From: an uncultured Bacilli bacterium
GTDB taxonomy: Bacteria > Bacillota_I > Bacilli_A > RF39 > UBA660
Assembly (NCBI GenBank): GCA_944329445.1
Contig: CALVIH010000010.1
Location: 1-36,138, forward strand
Direction: 5' to 3'
DNA length: 36,138 nt
This document shows positions 23,884 through 31,793 of the stretch, in pieces. A model generated the notes under the pieces. That model saw only the letters and a list, made by a program, of their open reading frames with translations. It ran no database searches and was not told the origin of the DNA. Position 1 is the first letter of the stretch; each line of letters opens with the position of its first letter. The position numbers were made by a program, and so were the translations under genes.

Positions 23884-24661
23884 CTTCGTATTCTTTTTTG
23901 TATTTATTTTTAAACGAGCTTAAGTTTTCGTTCATTTCAAACAAAACGATATCCATGTTAAGATCCTTGTTCTTTCTTTCAATCATTTTAGCATAATTTA
24001 TTAAAGTTTTTCCATCACTAACCGTTTTGAATAATTTTTTAAAAGCAAATGCTAAGTTTCTTCTTGACTCTATGGTCTGAGATAATTTCTTTCCCAATAC
24101 CTTTATGTTATCATCATCGGTTGCAATAGACGCAATATATAAATTATCATGGTCTAAATTATACAAAGCACGTTTAGCGTCATAGGTGTCAATCATTTTT
24201 AATATTGGTTTATCTTTAACATAAGTTTCGTATAAGTAAGTAAAAAACTCATACTTTTTTTCATTAACGTATGAAGTTGGTGTGTTTAATAGTACGTTTT
24301 GGAAGTCAAAATAACTCATCTTTACTTTACATATTAAATCAAAGAGTTCTTTTGGTTCTACGTACAAGACATCAATATCATCCTCGAAAATAACGTTCAT
24401 TATTGGCGTAAAGTCATTATCAGTAATAAAAAAGCGTCTGCCTAGTGATTCGTTACTTTCAAAATCAACACCAAATCCGAGTTCTTTTTTTATGAACGAA
24501 TTAACGTTTACCGGTAAGTTTTTAAATAAGTCAACAAAATCAACCGAGTTACTCGTATACATGTCAAGTTCTTTTAAGTATAATGAAACAATAGGAAACT
24601 CATGATCATGTCCGTATTTGTTAGTTCCTTTAAAATAAAGTGTGTACTTTTTATTAGCCAT
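23873..24661 (-). CDS. Hypothetical protein, smaller member of a local paralogous pair
   Basis: A 262-aa protein of unknown function. Its first 115 residues align by eye with the gene at 22509-23810: YTLYFKG at 6-12, LFKNLPVNVNSFIKKELG at about 45-62, LGRRFFI at about 73-79, and NVIFEDDIDVLYVEP at about 88-102. The remainder is helical, without the long coiled coil of its paralogue, and ends in a charged helix (ENLSSFKNKYKKEYEENQ). No export signal. It has its own promoter and terminator, so the pair lies in tandem but is transcribed separately. The ATG at 24661 follows GGTGGTG. Likely a lineage-specific duplication. Confidence 0.8.
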   Translation of the reverse strand: MANKKYTLYFKGTNKYGHDHEFPIVSLYLKELDMYTSNSVDFVDLFKNLPVNVNSFIKKELGFGVDFESNESLGRRFFITDNDFTPIMNVIFEDDIDVLYVEPKELFDLICKVKMSYFDFQNVLLNTPTSYVNEKKYEFFTYLYETYVKDKPILKMIDTYDAKRALYNLDHDNLYIASIATDDDNIKVLGKKLSQTIESRRNLAFAFKKLFKTVSDGKTLINYAKMIERKNKDLNMDIVLFEMNENLSSFKNKYKKEYEENQ

Positions 24662-24686
24662 ATAACACCACCCCTATTCTGTGATA

Positions 24687-24716
24687 ATAATAACACTTTT
24701 AAAGGCAGAAAGTCAA
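24687..24716 (-). promoter_or_regulatory. Promoter of the smaller paralogue
   Basis: -35 TTGACT (24716-24711), 18-bp spacer, extended -10 TGT-TATTAT (24692-24687). Confidence 0.7.
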
Positions 24717-24722
24717 TTTAAA

Positions 24723-24750
24723 AAACTTATATACCCAATTATATAAGTTT
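24723..24750 (-). terminator. gtrA-like gene terminator
   Basis: A perfect 10-bp stem AAACTTATAT/ATATAAGTTT with an 8-nt loop, then a T run. The TAA stop (24739-24741) is inside the hairpin. Confidence 0.85.
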
Positions 24751-25209
24751 GTTCTTTTTAAATACAAATAATTTATTAGTAACGTAGTTATACATAAACA
24801 TAATAAGAGACCCTATTATTTTAGCTTTCATGTTCCCTATTTCAAAATTATTAATTAATATTGATAAAACAAGTGAGTCAAGTGGAAATCCTATTACTCT
24901 TACTATTATAAAATTAGTAAGCTGCTCTAGTTTTCTTCTTTTAGTTATTGGTCTTGCTTTAAATATACTTTGATCCCATATGTATAAAACAGAAAAAGAA
25001 ATAACGTATGAAAAAAGATTTGCAACTAAATAATTACCATCCGTTATTAAATCCACAATAAAAAACACCAAGTATAAAATACCCGTACAAACAAGTGATA
25101 CTAAGCAATACTTTATAAATTCTTCATTTTTATAATAAAACTTTTCTAGTTTTGATTTCTTTTTAAATATTCTTTTAAATATGTTTTTTTCTTTCTTAAA
25201 AATACTCAT
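24739..25209 (-). CDS. GtrA-like membrane protein
   Basis: A 156-aa integral membrane protein of the GtrA family, small four-helix proteins linked to transfer of lipid-linked sugars across the membrane for O-antigen, teichoic acid or wall glycan modification. A basic N-terminal stretch (about 1-28) precedes FIKYCLVSLVCTGILYLVFF (TM1), a second helix from VANLFSYVISFSVLYIW, and two more around FPLDSLVLSILI and KIIGSLIMFMYNYVTN. The typical C-terminal NKLFVFK is present. Promoter 25237-25265 is good. No glycosyltransferase is beside it, so its sugar is unknown. Confidence 0.9.
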   Translation of the reverse strand: MSIFKKEKNIFKRIFKKKSKLEKFYYKNEEFIKYCLVSLVCTGILYLVFFIVDLITDGNYLVANLFSYVISFSVLYIWDQSIFKARPITKRRKLEQLTNFIIVRVIGFPLDSLVLSILINNFEIGNMKAKIIGSLIMFMYNYVTNKLFVFKKNKLI

Positions 25210-25236
25210 AATAACTTCCTTTTTAAACTACATAGA

Positions 25237-25265
25237 ATTATAGCATAAAAAAATAACGTAGACAA
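25237..25265 (-). promoter_or_regulatory. gtrA-like gene promoter
   Basis: -35 TTGTCT (25265-25260), 17-bp spacer, extended -10 TGC-TATAAT (hexamer 25242-25237). Confidence 0.75.
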
Positions 25266-25333
25266 TTATTTTATGTTTTTATAGTGCATCTATTTATACT
25301 TCCAAGATCCTTATGGTTAAGAAAATAAAAAAA

Positions 25334-25352
25334 AGAAGCTTATCTTGCTTCT
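25334..25352 (-). terminator. spoVS terminator
   Basis: AGAAGC/GCTTCT stem with a 7-nt loop that holds the spoVS TAA stop, followed by a T8 run on the minus strand. Confidence 0.9.
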
Positions 25353-25600
25353 ACGATTAACTTAATTGCGGTTCTTTCCTCGCCTTCTATTACGATGTCC
25401 GTAAAGGCTGGAATACACACTAAATTTTTACCAGATGGAGCCACAAAGCCCCTTGCTATTGCGATTGCTTTAATAGCTTGGTTTAGAGCTCCTGCTCCTA
25501 TTGCTTGTATTTCAACGGTACCTTTTTCTCTAAATACGTTAGCGAGTGCTCCTGCTACGCTACTTGGATTTGACTTTGATGAAACTTTAAGTGTTTCCAT
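25340..25600 (-). CDS. spoVS: Stage V sporulation protein S (Alba-like)
   Basis: An 86-aa, highly conserved Alba-fold protein. In Bacillus, SpoVS affects septation, coat assembly and stage V progression, and the Alba fold suggests nucleic-acid binding. The sequence is near-canonical: LKVSSKSNPSSVAGALANV at 4-22, IQAIGAGALNQAIKAIAIAR at about 31-50 and the ending RTAIKLIVEAR. The ATG at 25600 has an AAGGAGG site. It stands alone with its own -10 (TATAAT, 25633-25628) and terminator. No other sporulation gene is in the window, so here it may have a vegetative, chromosome- or RNA-related role. Confidence 0.96.
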   Translation of the reverse strand: METLKVSSKSNPSSVAGALANVFREKGTVEIQAIGAGALNQAIKAIAIARGFVAPSGKNLVCIPAFTDIVIEGEERTAIKLIVEAR

Positions 25601-25665
25601 GAATTTTTCCTCCTTAATATTTTAGTCATTATAAATATATTAAAAAAGAGGAAAAATATTATCTT

Positions 25666-26670
25666 TTAATTTATATTAATATTAAAATTTTTTTCGTCAA
25701 ATTCAATTGGCATATATTTATTATTTCTTTTATGTTTTATTACTAATTCAACACAATACGCTACAACTTCATTCGACATAAAAGGAAGTAAAAAACCATT
25801 TTCAGGATCAAATAAAGGTTTAGAGATATTTTCCAATAATAATATCATATTATCTTCTGAAATATTATTTTTTTTCATATTTTCACATAAAAAATTATAA
25901 TAAGTGATTATTAAAAAGAAAGATATTTTGTTAGATAACTCTAGAATTTTATCAATTCTTTTATCATCGATTTTATAGTGATTAAATACATCATGATATA
26001 AATCATCCAAGTTTAATATAAATCTTTTTACGTTATCTTCAGAATTATATTTTGATAAATCTTTTATTAAGCCATAAAGATTCATTTCAAAATACATTTT
26101 AGACATATTTTTCTCGCCAACAATTTTCTCTAAAATATCACACACATATTTAAATTCTTTATAATTTAATTCATTAACCCCAAATAATCTTTCGTTTAAT
26201 AATTCGGTATATCCCTCATTTAAAGCTACGCCATGGAATATATATTTATCCTCATCTAAATATGAATAATCCGCAAAGCCAGATCGTTTATGTTCCCCAA
26301 AATCATATGAAGATGCCATATGTAAAAATTCATGACTCAATGTTCTTTTTTTTGCCTTTTCACCAAGTCCTATTATATTGTTAAGTATATCATATCTTCC
26401 GTTTCTATTAACATCATCAATTTTCTCAACACTTAAACTTTTAACATTATTAACCAAGCAATATAAATTAACATCAGGATATGTTCGAATAATTTTCTTA
26501 TAATATTTTTTAAATAAAGTTGTATAATTTATTTTTTCTTTTTTAATCTTCTTGTATTTTAAACTATCTTTTATCTTAAAAAAATAATTTTTTCTTATAA
26601 CTTTATATTTTTCTTTTAATTCATCTACATAATATATAATTCTATTTTTTATTATGTCACTTTTCTTCAT
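25666..26670 (-). CDS. Putative zinc metallopeptidase (HExxH, gluzincin-like)
   Basis: A 334-aa protein with zincin motif HEFLH at 113-117 and a downstream NEGYTELL at 151-158, where Glu152 could be the third zinc ligand as in gluzincins. The spacing of about 35 residues is longer than in thermolysin. No signal peptide is visible: the N terminus is basic and the body is charged and helical, so it may be cytosolic. The C-terminal part (about 190-334) is helical and unassigned. AT content and Asn/Lys/Ile use are higher than in most neighbours. Last gene of the methyltransferase operon, 13 nt after the HAD gene. Specific family not recognised. Confidence 0.75.
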   Translation of the reverse strand: MKKSDIIKNRIIYYVDELKEKYKVIRKNYFFKIKDSLKYKKIKKEKINYTTLFKKYYKKIIRTYPDVNLYCLVNNVKSLSVEKIDDVNRNGRYDILNNIIGLGEKAKKRTLSHEFLHMASSYDFGEHKRSGFADYSYLDEDKYIFHGVALNEGYTELLNERLFGVNELNYKEFKYVCDILEKIVGEKNMSKMYFEMNLYGLIKDLSKYNSEDNVKRFILNLDDLYHDVFNHYKIDDKRIDKILELSNKISFFLIITYYNFLCENMKKNNISEDNMILLLENISKPLFDPENGFLLPFMSNEVVAYCVELVIKHKRNNKYMPIEFDEKNFNININ

Positions 26671-26683
26671 ATTATTATACCTC

Positions 26684-27184
26684 TTACTGATTAAACATAT
26701 CTATTACTTCAGAAAGATGAGTTATTTCAGGATAATCACTACCTTCTAATTCTTTTACAAACTTAATTCCAATACCAAGCTTTTTCTGCCACTCTTTAAT
26801 GTTACCGGAATAATCATCAATTAATATTGCCGCGGATGCATTAACGACCTCTGTTTTAGGTATTTCTTTTGGAACAGAAACAATCGTAACTTGTGGTAAG
26901 TTTTTGTGTAAATACTTTATCTTTTCCACCATTTCATTAGTTGAGTTAATATGTGTTAAGATGTACACGTTAAATTTTTTAGATGCACAGATCTTTTTTA
27001 TTTCGTTTATACTATCATTAATCGGTTCTGTTTCTTCTATTAGTTTTTTCCAATCATGCTCTCTAAAAAAAGCCATTACTTTTTCTTGATCTTTTAAATC
27101 AATTCCTCTTTTATTTAACTCCTCATATGATTTCGTCATGGTATCTAATATTACACCATCAAAGTCTATGTATAATTGTTTCAT
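26684..27184 (-). CDS. HAD-superfamily hydrolase, 5'(3')-deoxyribonucleotidase-like
   Basis: A 166-aa HAD phosphatase. Motif I is DFDGVILD (Asp7 nucleophile, Asp9 acid/base), motif II is the Thr of YILTHINS at about 75-82, a Lys follows near 105-111, and motif IV is ILIDDYSGN at about 121-129. The short cap and the NIKEWQKKLGIGIKF tail fit the NT5C-type deoxyribonucleotidase-like group, which dephosphorylates dUMP/dTMP-type substrates. The start overlaps the end of the upstream pseudouridine synthase by 26 nt, and a GGAGAT site lies inside that gene, so translation is probably coupled. Substrate inferred. Confidence 0.85.
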   Translation of the reverse strand: MKQLYIDFDGVILDTMTKSYEELNKRGIDLKDQEKVMAFFREHDWKKLIEETEPINDSINEIKKICASKKFNVYILTHINSTNEMVEKIKYLHKNLPQVTIVSVPKEIPKTEVVNASAAILIDDYSGNIKEWQKKLGIGIKFVKELEGSDYPEITHLSEVIDMFNQ

Positions 27185-27836
27185 CTTCTATCTCCTTCCA
27201 CTTTGGTAATAATTTAAATTCTAGTACTTCTTTTCTTACCGGGTGATTAAAAGATAACTTATAAGCATAAAGTCTTATTTGTTCATTATTCTTGCTGCCA
27301 TATAACTGATCACCATATAACGGATATCCTAAATATTTAAATTGTAATCTTATTTGGTGGTGACGACCCGTTATTAAGTTTATTTTAACAATGGTTTTAT
27401 CCTTATAATACCCCACTACTTCAAAAGTAAGCTTTGATAATTTAGCTCCTTCAAAATGTTCATCCACGACTTTACTTTTACCCGTTTTAGAATCTTTATA
27501 TAAATAATTTATTAATTCATCAGTTTTCTTTTTTAATATACCATCAAGTACCGCGACATAAGTTTTATTAAACTTATGATTTTTAATTTCCTCGTTTAGT
27601 CTTTTCGCGGCTTTAGAAGTTCTTGCAAAAACCATTATTCCACCAACTGGTCTATCAAGTCTATGAACAAGCCCTATGTATACGTTACCAGGCTTATTAT
27701 ATTTTTCTTTTACATATTCTTTTACAAGTGTTAACAAATCTTTATCTCCGGTAATATCACTTTGCGATAAAACGTTAGGTTTCTTTTCAACAACTATTAT
27801 TTGGTTATCTTCATATAAAACGTTTAACTTATTCAT
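27159..27836 (-). CDS. RluA-family pseudouridine synthase (first of two)
   Basis: Converts uridine to pseudouridine in rRNA or tRNA. It is 225 aa with only the catalytic domain; the S4 RNA-binding domain of RluD-type enzymes is absent. The catalytic motif VHRLDRPVGG (Asp nucleophile) is at about 70-79, then FARTSKAAKRLN, KTYVAVLDG, and INLITGRHHQIRLQFKYLGYPL in place of the usual TGRTHQIR. I chose the ATG at 27836, which overlaps the methyltransferase stop by 8 nt and begins with family-like MNKLNVLYED; upstream codons look non-native. Stop is TGA. Pairing with an rRNA-type methyltransferase fits ribosomal RNA modification. Confidence 0.9.
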   Translation of the reverse strand: MNKLNVLYEDNQIIVVEKKPNVLSQSDITGDKDLLTLVKEYVKEKYNKPGNVYIGLVHRLDRPVGGIMVFARTSKAAKRLNEEIKNHKFNKTYVAVLDGILKKKTDELINYLYKDSKTGKSKVVDEHFEGAKLSKLTFEVVGYYKDKTIVKINLITGRHHQIRLQFKYLGYPLYGDQLYGSKNNEQIRLYAYKLSFNHPVRKEVLEFKLLPKWKEIEDETIIHRL

Positions 27837-28695
27837 CTTCCCATAAACCATAAATACCACATGGTAAAACAAGTGTGCTATCCGTCATCGGAAGCCCTAC
27901 TTCACCTGATGATATTTTCCCTTTGAATCTTTTATTTATAGTTAAACTAAGAATGTTTTCAAGGACTTTAGATGACATTCCTGTTGTATATGAATTTATT
28001 AAAAAGAATAATGGATTATCACTTAACACTTCTTCACATAATTTTATTAAATCGTACAAGCTATCTTCAATGTTCCATACCTCACCATTTGCTCCCCTTC
28101 CATATGAAGGAGGATCCATAATAATAGCATCATACTTATTACCACGTCTTATTTCCCTTTTAACAAACTTTATAACGTCATCTACTATAAACCTAACGTA
28201 TCTATCGGTTAAATTAGATGATTGAATATTTTCTTTTGCCCAGGATACCATTCCTTTTGATGAATCTACGTGAACAACGTCCGCTCCTGCATATGCGCAC
28301 GCTACCGTTGCCCCACCAGTATACGCAAATAAGTTAAGAACTTTTATTTTTCTATTAGCATTTTTTATTTTATCAACCATAAAGTCCCAGTTAACCGCTT
28401 GTTCAGGAAATAAACCAGTATGTTTAAAACCCATTTGTTTAATGTTAAAAGTTAAGTTTTTATATTTTACTTGCCAAGCCTCTTTAATATCTTTTAGATT
28501 TTCCCAGTGACCTCCACCTTTATTGCTTCTAAGATACTTAGCATTGGCTTTCTTCCATAATTCTGGATGAGTTTTTTCTTTCCATACAATTTGTGGATCT
28601 GGTCTATCTAAAACATAATTTCCCCAACGTTCTAATTTTCTGCCATCAGCCATATCTAATATTTCATAGTCTTTCCAGTCATTTGCAATTCTCAA
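27829..28695 (-). CDS. Class I SAM-dependent methyltransferase, RlmI/RlmK-like (COG1092 type)
   Basis: A 288-aa Rossmann-fold methyltransferase resembling the rRNA m5C/m7G enzymes RlmI/RlmK but lacking an N-terminal PUA domain. Motif I VLNLFAYTGGATVACAYAG is at about 118-136, VDSSKGMVSWAKEN (motif II) follows, and IIMDPPSYGRG (motif IV, DPPS) is at about 190. It ends with LPCGIYGLW. I chose a TTG start at 28695, which has an AGAGGTGG site 5 nt upstream and gives the family-like RIANDWKDYEILD. The longer frame to 28749 has no such site. Leads the operon with RluA, HAD and metallopeptidase genes. Confidence 0.88.
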   Translation of the reverse strand: MRIANDWKDYEILDMADGRKLERWGNYVLDRPDPQIVWKEKTHPELWKKANAKYLRSNKGGGHWENLKDIKEAWQVKYKNLTFNIKQMGFKHTGLFPEQAVNWDFMVDKIKNANRKIKVLNLFAYTGGATVACAYAGADVVHVDSSKGMVSWAKENIQSSNLTDRYVRFIVDDVIKFVKREIRRGNKYDAIIMDPPSYGRGANGEVWNIEDSLYDLIKLCEEVLSDNPLFFLINSYTTGMSSKVLENILSLTINKRFKGKISSGEVGLPMTDSTLVLPCGIYGLWEDE

Positions 28696-28754
28696 GATAA
28701 CCACCTCTAAATTTAATTTTATCATTAATACTATTTTTTTTAAAGGCAAAAAAT

Positions 28755-28780
28755 ATCATGCCAACTTAAGTTGACATGAT
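28755..28780 (-). terminator. Terminator of the ribokinase operon (26-bp near-perfect palindrome)
   Basis: The 13-nt arms pair throughout with one G-U (minus ATCATGTCAACTT and its complement), leaving only a tight central loop, and are followed by ATTTTTT on the minus strand. The arms are longer than those of other terminators here, so a protein-binding site is a secondary possibility. Confidence 0.8.
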
Positions 28781-28795
28781 AAAATTAATTTAAAA

Positions 28796-29722
28796 CTAAA
28801 TACTAACACTACCACTTGAATGCTTTTTTATGTAACTATCTAATTCTTCTTTGTACGGCATTCCATCTTGAGCTCCTTTTTTTTGAATCTTCATACTGGA
28901 TGCGTAACAAGCTCTTACAACTGCATCATAAAGTGAATAACCACTTGTTAAACAAGCAACTAAATTACCATTAAAAGTATCACCAGCACCGGTGGTATCT
29001 TCTATCTTTTCAGTGCTAAAAGCTGGAACATGTACAACTTCAAAACCATCATAATATATAACACCATCACTACCAAGTGTTACAATTAATTTATTTGGAT
29101 ATTTCTTGATACAAGAAATAATGTTATCCGTTGCAAATAAAGTTTCACATTCTTTTTTATTTGCGGTTATGTACGTAACCTTATCAATTAAACTTTTGTT
29201 TTCTTCATCTGTTACCTTTAACTTCTCTGGCCTGCAAGGTGTTAAAACAAGAGGAATATTATTTTCATAACAAAAATTAATCAAATAAATGGAAACCTCT
29301 TTTGGAACTTTTAACTGAGCAACAACCATCTTTGAATTCAAAATTACATCTTTATACCCGTCAATCATATCTTTTGTAAAACTATTTATTGCGCCAGAAA
29401 AACGAGCTATATCATTATCCTTATTTTTTTCATCAATTACAATCTTTGCATAGTCATTCCGTAATTCTTCAACAACCTCAACATTATTAGTTAAAACACC
29501 ATTATAGACAAGGTTTTCTATTATTTTATCTCCTATGTCGTCCTTTCCTATCCTTGATATCATGGTTACTTTAGCACCCGCTCTTGAAGCAGCAACCGCC
29601 TGATTTGCACCTTTACCACCAGGTACTATAAGAGATGGTGAGGAAGGAACATTACCATTTTCATCTTTATAATAAAATAAGTCTAAAGAACAACCACCAA
29701 ACACACATATATCATACATCAT
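28796..29722 (-). CDS. rbsK: Ribokinase (PfkB family)
   Basis: Phosphorylates D-ribose to ribose 5-phosphate. It is 308 aa. PfkB signature 1 is PGGKGANQAVAASRAGAKV at about 34-52; signature 2 is DTTGAGDTFNGNL at about 243-255, with the catalytic Asp in GAGD. The FGGCSLDLFY start matches the substrate-binding GSxxxD strand of the family. The ATG (29722) overlaps the TGA of the upstream gene as ATGA; a second ATG 3 nt later has better spacing from AGAAGGTG. No ribose transporter is nearby, so ribose probably comes from nucleoside salvage. A related sugar is possible. Confidence 0.88.
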   Translation of the reverse strand: MMYDICVFGGCSLDLFYYKDENGNVPSSPSLIVPGGKGANQAVAASRAGAKVTMISRIGKDDIGDKIIENLVYNGVLTNNVEVVEELRNDYAKIVIDEKNKDNDIARFSGAINSFTKDMIDGYKDVILNSKMVVAQLKVPKEVSIYLINFCYENNIPLVLTPCRPEKLKVTDEENKSLIDKVTYITANKKECETLFATDNIISCIKKYPNKLIVTLGSDGVIYYDGFEVVHVPAFSTEKIEDTTGAGDTFNGNLVACLTSGYSLYDAVVRACYASSMKIQKKGAQDGMPYKEELDSYIKKHSSGSVSI

Positions 29723-30480
29723 AAAACACCTTCTTTTGCATACTCATTCATGTTCTCACATATTAAGTTATCACAATACTTTTTAGCCTTATCATAGTCT
29801 TTTTTACTTCTTATGGTCCAACCTAAAACAAGCTTACTTTTTCTTTTGTTTTTAACATAATTATTTGGTAAAGCATTAATATCATAAGATATAAAATCAG
29901 TTCTTAAAAAGATATCCGCAAACAAGCTTCTAGCTAAATTTTTCCTTAAGTTATTTACGTTTTTATCATGTTTAAAATCACTGGATAATAACCCTCTTAT
30001 ATAATTATTTTTCTTCTTTTTAAACCATAAAACAGATACTGGATTAAAACTTTGAATTGCAAATAAACCATTATAATTATCTAAAAGACTTGAGAGTTTA
30101 CTTTCTAACTTACCATTAAAATTACCCGTCTTAGTTTCTATTAATAATCCAACCTTTCCATCTACTAACCTTAACACTTCTTCAAATAAAGGTATTTTGT
30201 ATTTGGTATCAAACAAATTATACTTTAATAATTCATCATAAGTACAATCTTCTATTATTTTATTAACACCACACACCCTTTTTAAATTATCATCATGAAA
30301 CACTACTAATTTATTATCCTTAGTTAGATGAACATCTAATTCTATTGTGTAATTATACCTAATCGCTTTTTTAAAAGCAGGAATACTATTTTCGGGTATT
30401 TTATTTTTCATATTATGATAACCACGATGTGCAATTAAGTTATCTTTTAAAAAGGTTAAGTCTTTCATTTTATTAACCAT
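29719..30480 (-). CDS. Glycerophosphodiester phosphodiesterase
   Basis: Hydrolyses glycerophosphodiesters to glycerol 3-phosphate and an alcohol (GDPD family, UgpQ-like). It is 253 aa, cytosolic by sequence. The TIM-barrel active-site residues are all visible: AHRGYHNMKNKIPENSIPAF (His, Arg and the Glu-Asn pair) at about 17-36, TIELDVHLTKDNKLVVFHDD (Glu, Asp, His) at about 45-64, and LLIETKT at about 113-119. The C terminus carries LGWTIRSKKDYDKA, where the family has W-T. It starts 2 nt after the Spx-like gene and overlaps rbsK by 4 nt. Likely recycles phospholipid head groups. Confidence 0.92.
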   Translation of the reverse strand: MVNKMKDLTFLKDNLIAHRGYHNMKNKIPENSIPAFKKAIRYNYTIELDVHLTKDNKLVVFHDDNLKRVCGVNKIIEDCTYDELLKYNLFDTKYKIPLFEEVLRLVDGKVGLLIETKTGNFNGKLESKLSSLLDNYNGLFAIQSFNPVSVLWFKKKKNNYIRGLLSSDFKHDKNVNNLRKNLARSLFADIFLRTDFISYDINALPNNYVKNKRKSKLVLGWTIRSKKDYDKAKKYCDNLICENMNEYAKEGVL

Positions 30481-30482
30481 TA

Positions 30483-30836
30483 CTATCTTATTAAATCATG
30501 CCACTGTTTTTCCTTAAATCCAACGTAAACCTTATCATCAGTAACAAGAATAGGTCTTTTAACAAGCATACCATTTGAAGAAAGTACGTTTAACTTTTCG
30601 TCATAAGACATATTAGGAAGCTTATCTTTTAATCCTAATTCTTTATACACTAAACCACTCGTATTAAAAAATGATTTTATATCCATACCAGATAGTTTAA
30701 CAAATCTATCTAGTTCCTCTTTGTTAGGATTATTTAGTTTTATATCTCTTAACTCATACTTAATATTGTTACTTTCAAGAAACTTTTTTGCTTTTTTACA
30801 AGTAGAGCACGTCGGATAGCATAAAAATACATTCAT
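30483..30836 (-). CDS. Spx/ArsC-family protein (YusI/YffB-like)
   Basis: A 117-aa thioredoxin-fold protein. CSTC is at residues 10-13 (after YPT), FNTSGLVYKELGLKDKL at about 57-73, GMLVKRPILV at about 89-98 and VGFKEKQWHDL near the end. This is the arsenate-reductase-like branch close to Spx/MgsR. The CxxC suggests thiol chemistry or redox sensing. The family's RNA-polymerase-binding role belongs to true Spx, and I cannot tell whether it applies. The start ATG overlaps the upstream stop by one base (TAATG), so it is translationally coupled to the pseudouridine synthase. Confidence 0.88.
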   Translation of the reverse strand: MNVFLCYPTCSTCKKAKKFLESNNIKYELRDIKLNNPNKEELDRFVKLSGMDIKSFFNTSGLVYKELGLKDKLPNMSYDEKLNVLSSNGMLVKRPILVTDDKVYVGFKEKQWHDLIR

Positions 30837-31510
30837 TATTTTACCTCCTTAAATAACATTTCGAACTCTGTTGGTACTTTACTATTAAATTCCATTTTCT
30901 GTTTTGTTTTAGGATTTATTATAACAAGACTTTCAGCATGAAGCATAAGTCTTTTTGCACGATCTTTTTTATCACCATATTTTTTATCACCTAGGATTGG
31001 ACGTCCAATGTCTCTCATGTGAACCCTTATCTGGTTTTTTCTTCCGGTTTTAATTTCAATTGCAAGCATTGAGTACTCATTATTCTCTTTTATTACTTTG
31101 TAATTAGTAATTGCTAACTTCCCGTTTTTCTTATCATTGGTAGAATACACCATTAAGTTTTTTGTTTCTTTTAAATATGATCTAATACTTGCTACTTTCT
31201 TTTTTAAAACACCTTCTACCACCGCTATATAACCTCTTTTTATAACCAAGTTATCCCAATTATTTTGATACATATACTTAACCTTTTGGTCTTTAGCAAA
31301 TAAAACAATACCAGAAGTATCCTTATCAAGCCGGTTAATAATAAACACCTTCAACTTAGGATTACTTTTTTTTACATAATCTGATACTTCATGAAACAAG
31401 GTCTTTTCTTTTTCTTTAGGCGTTGATACCGTTAATAACCCAGTTGGTTTATTAACCACTAGAATCTCTTTATCCTCGTATATTATGTCTAACTTTCTTT
31501 TCTTTTTCAT
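30836..31510 (-). CDS. RluA-family pseudouridine synthase (second of two)
   Basis: A 224-aa pseudouridine synthase catalytic domain without an S4 domain. The catalytic motif reads INRLDKDTSGIVLFAKDQ (Asp nucleophile) at about 78-95; the usual leading His is replaced by Asn. KRGYIAVVEGVL and IKTGRKNQIRVHMRDIGRPILGD follow, close to RluA/RluD class signatures. It differs from the first copy (27159-27836) in most positions, so they are old paralogues with different target uridines. I chose the ATG at 31510 with a GAGG site 6 nt upstream. First gene of the operon with Spx-like, GDPD and ribokinase genes. Confidence 0.9.
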   Translation of the reverse strand: MKKKRKLDIIYEDKEILVVNKPTGLLTVSTPKEKEKTLFHEVSDYVKKSNPKLKVFIINRLDKDTSGIVLFAKDQKVKYMYQNNWDNLVIKRGYIAVVEGVLKKKVASIRSYLKETKNLMVYSTNDKKNGKLAITNYKVIKENNEYSMLAIEIKTGRKNQIRVHMRDIGRPILGDKKYGDKKDRAKRLMLHAESLVIINPKTKQKMEFNSKVPTEFEMLFKEVK

Positions 31511-31527
31511 AAGATACCTCATAACTA

Positions 31528-31559
31528 ATTATAACATAAAAAGAAGTTATTAAACTTCT
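31528..31559 (-). terminator. Terminator of the small membrane gene, merged with the next promoter
   Basis: AGAAGT/ACTTCT stem (31542-31547 with 31554-31559) whose loop contains the TAA stop, followed on the minus strand by TTTTTATG and then TGT-TATAAT (hexamer 31533-31528), the extended -10 of the downstream operon. Confidence 0.8.
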
Positions 31560-31768
31560 TTTAAAAATATAAATATAACAATTATAACTAATAATAGTAT
31601 TGATATTCCAAGTAACACAAATAAAATCTTAGTGGTTTTATCCAACTTTGACTTTAACTGAATCACCGACAAATCCAAGTATTCAGTACGTTGCAATAAT
31701 TCTTCGTTTTTCTTATTAATCTCATCTAAGTTTAAAATTTCCGTTTTGTCAGTTACCTTCTTATTCAT
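31550..31768 (-). CDS. Small single-pass membrane protein
   Basis: A 72-aa hypothetical protein. Residues 13-45 form a charged helix with heptad-like hydrophobics (LDEINKKNEELLQRTEYLDL), likely a short coiled coil. Residues about 47-69 are one transmembrane helix (ILFVLLGISILLLVIIVIF), followed by a short LKEV tail. The orientation, N terminus inside, is a guess. The ATG has an AGGAG site, and the gene has its own promoter and terminator, so it is very likely real. Function unknown. Confidence 0.8.
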   Translation of the reverse strand: MNKKVTDKTEILNLDEINKKNEELLQRTEYLDLSVIQLKSKLDKTTKILFVLLGISILLLVIIVIFIFLKEV

Positions 31769-31793
31769 AATTTATACTCCTATCATAATTAAA

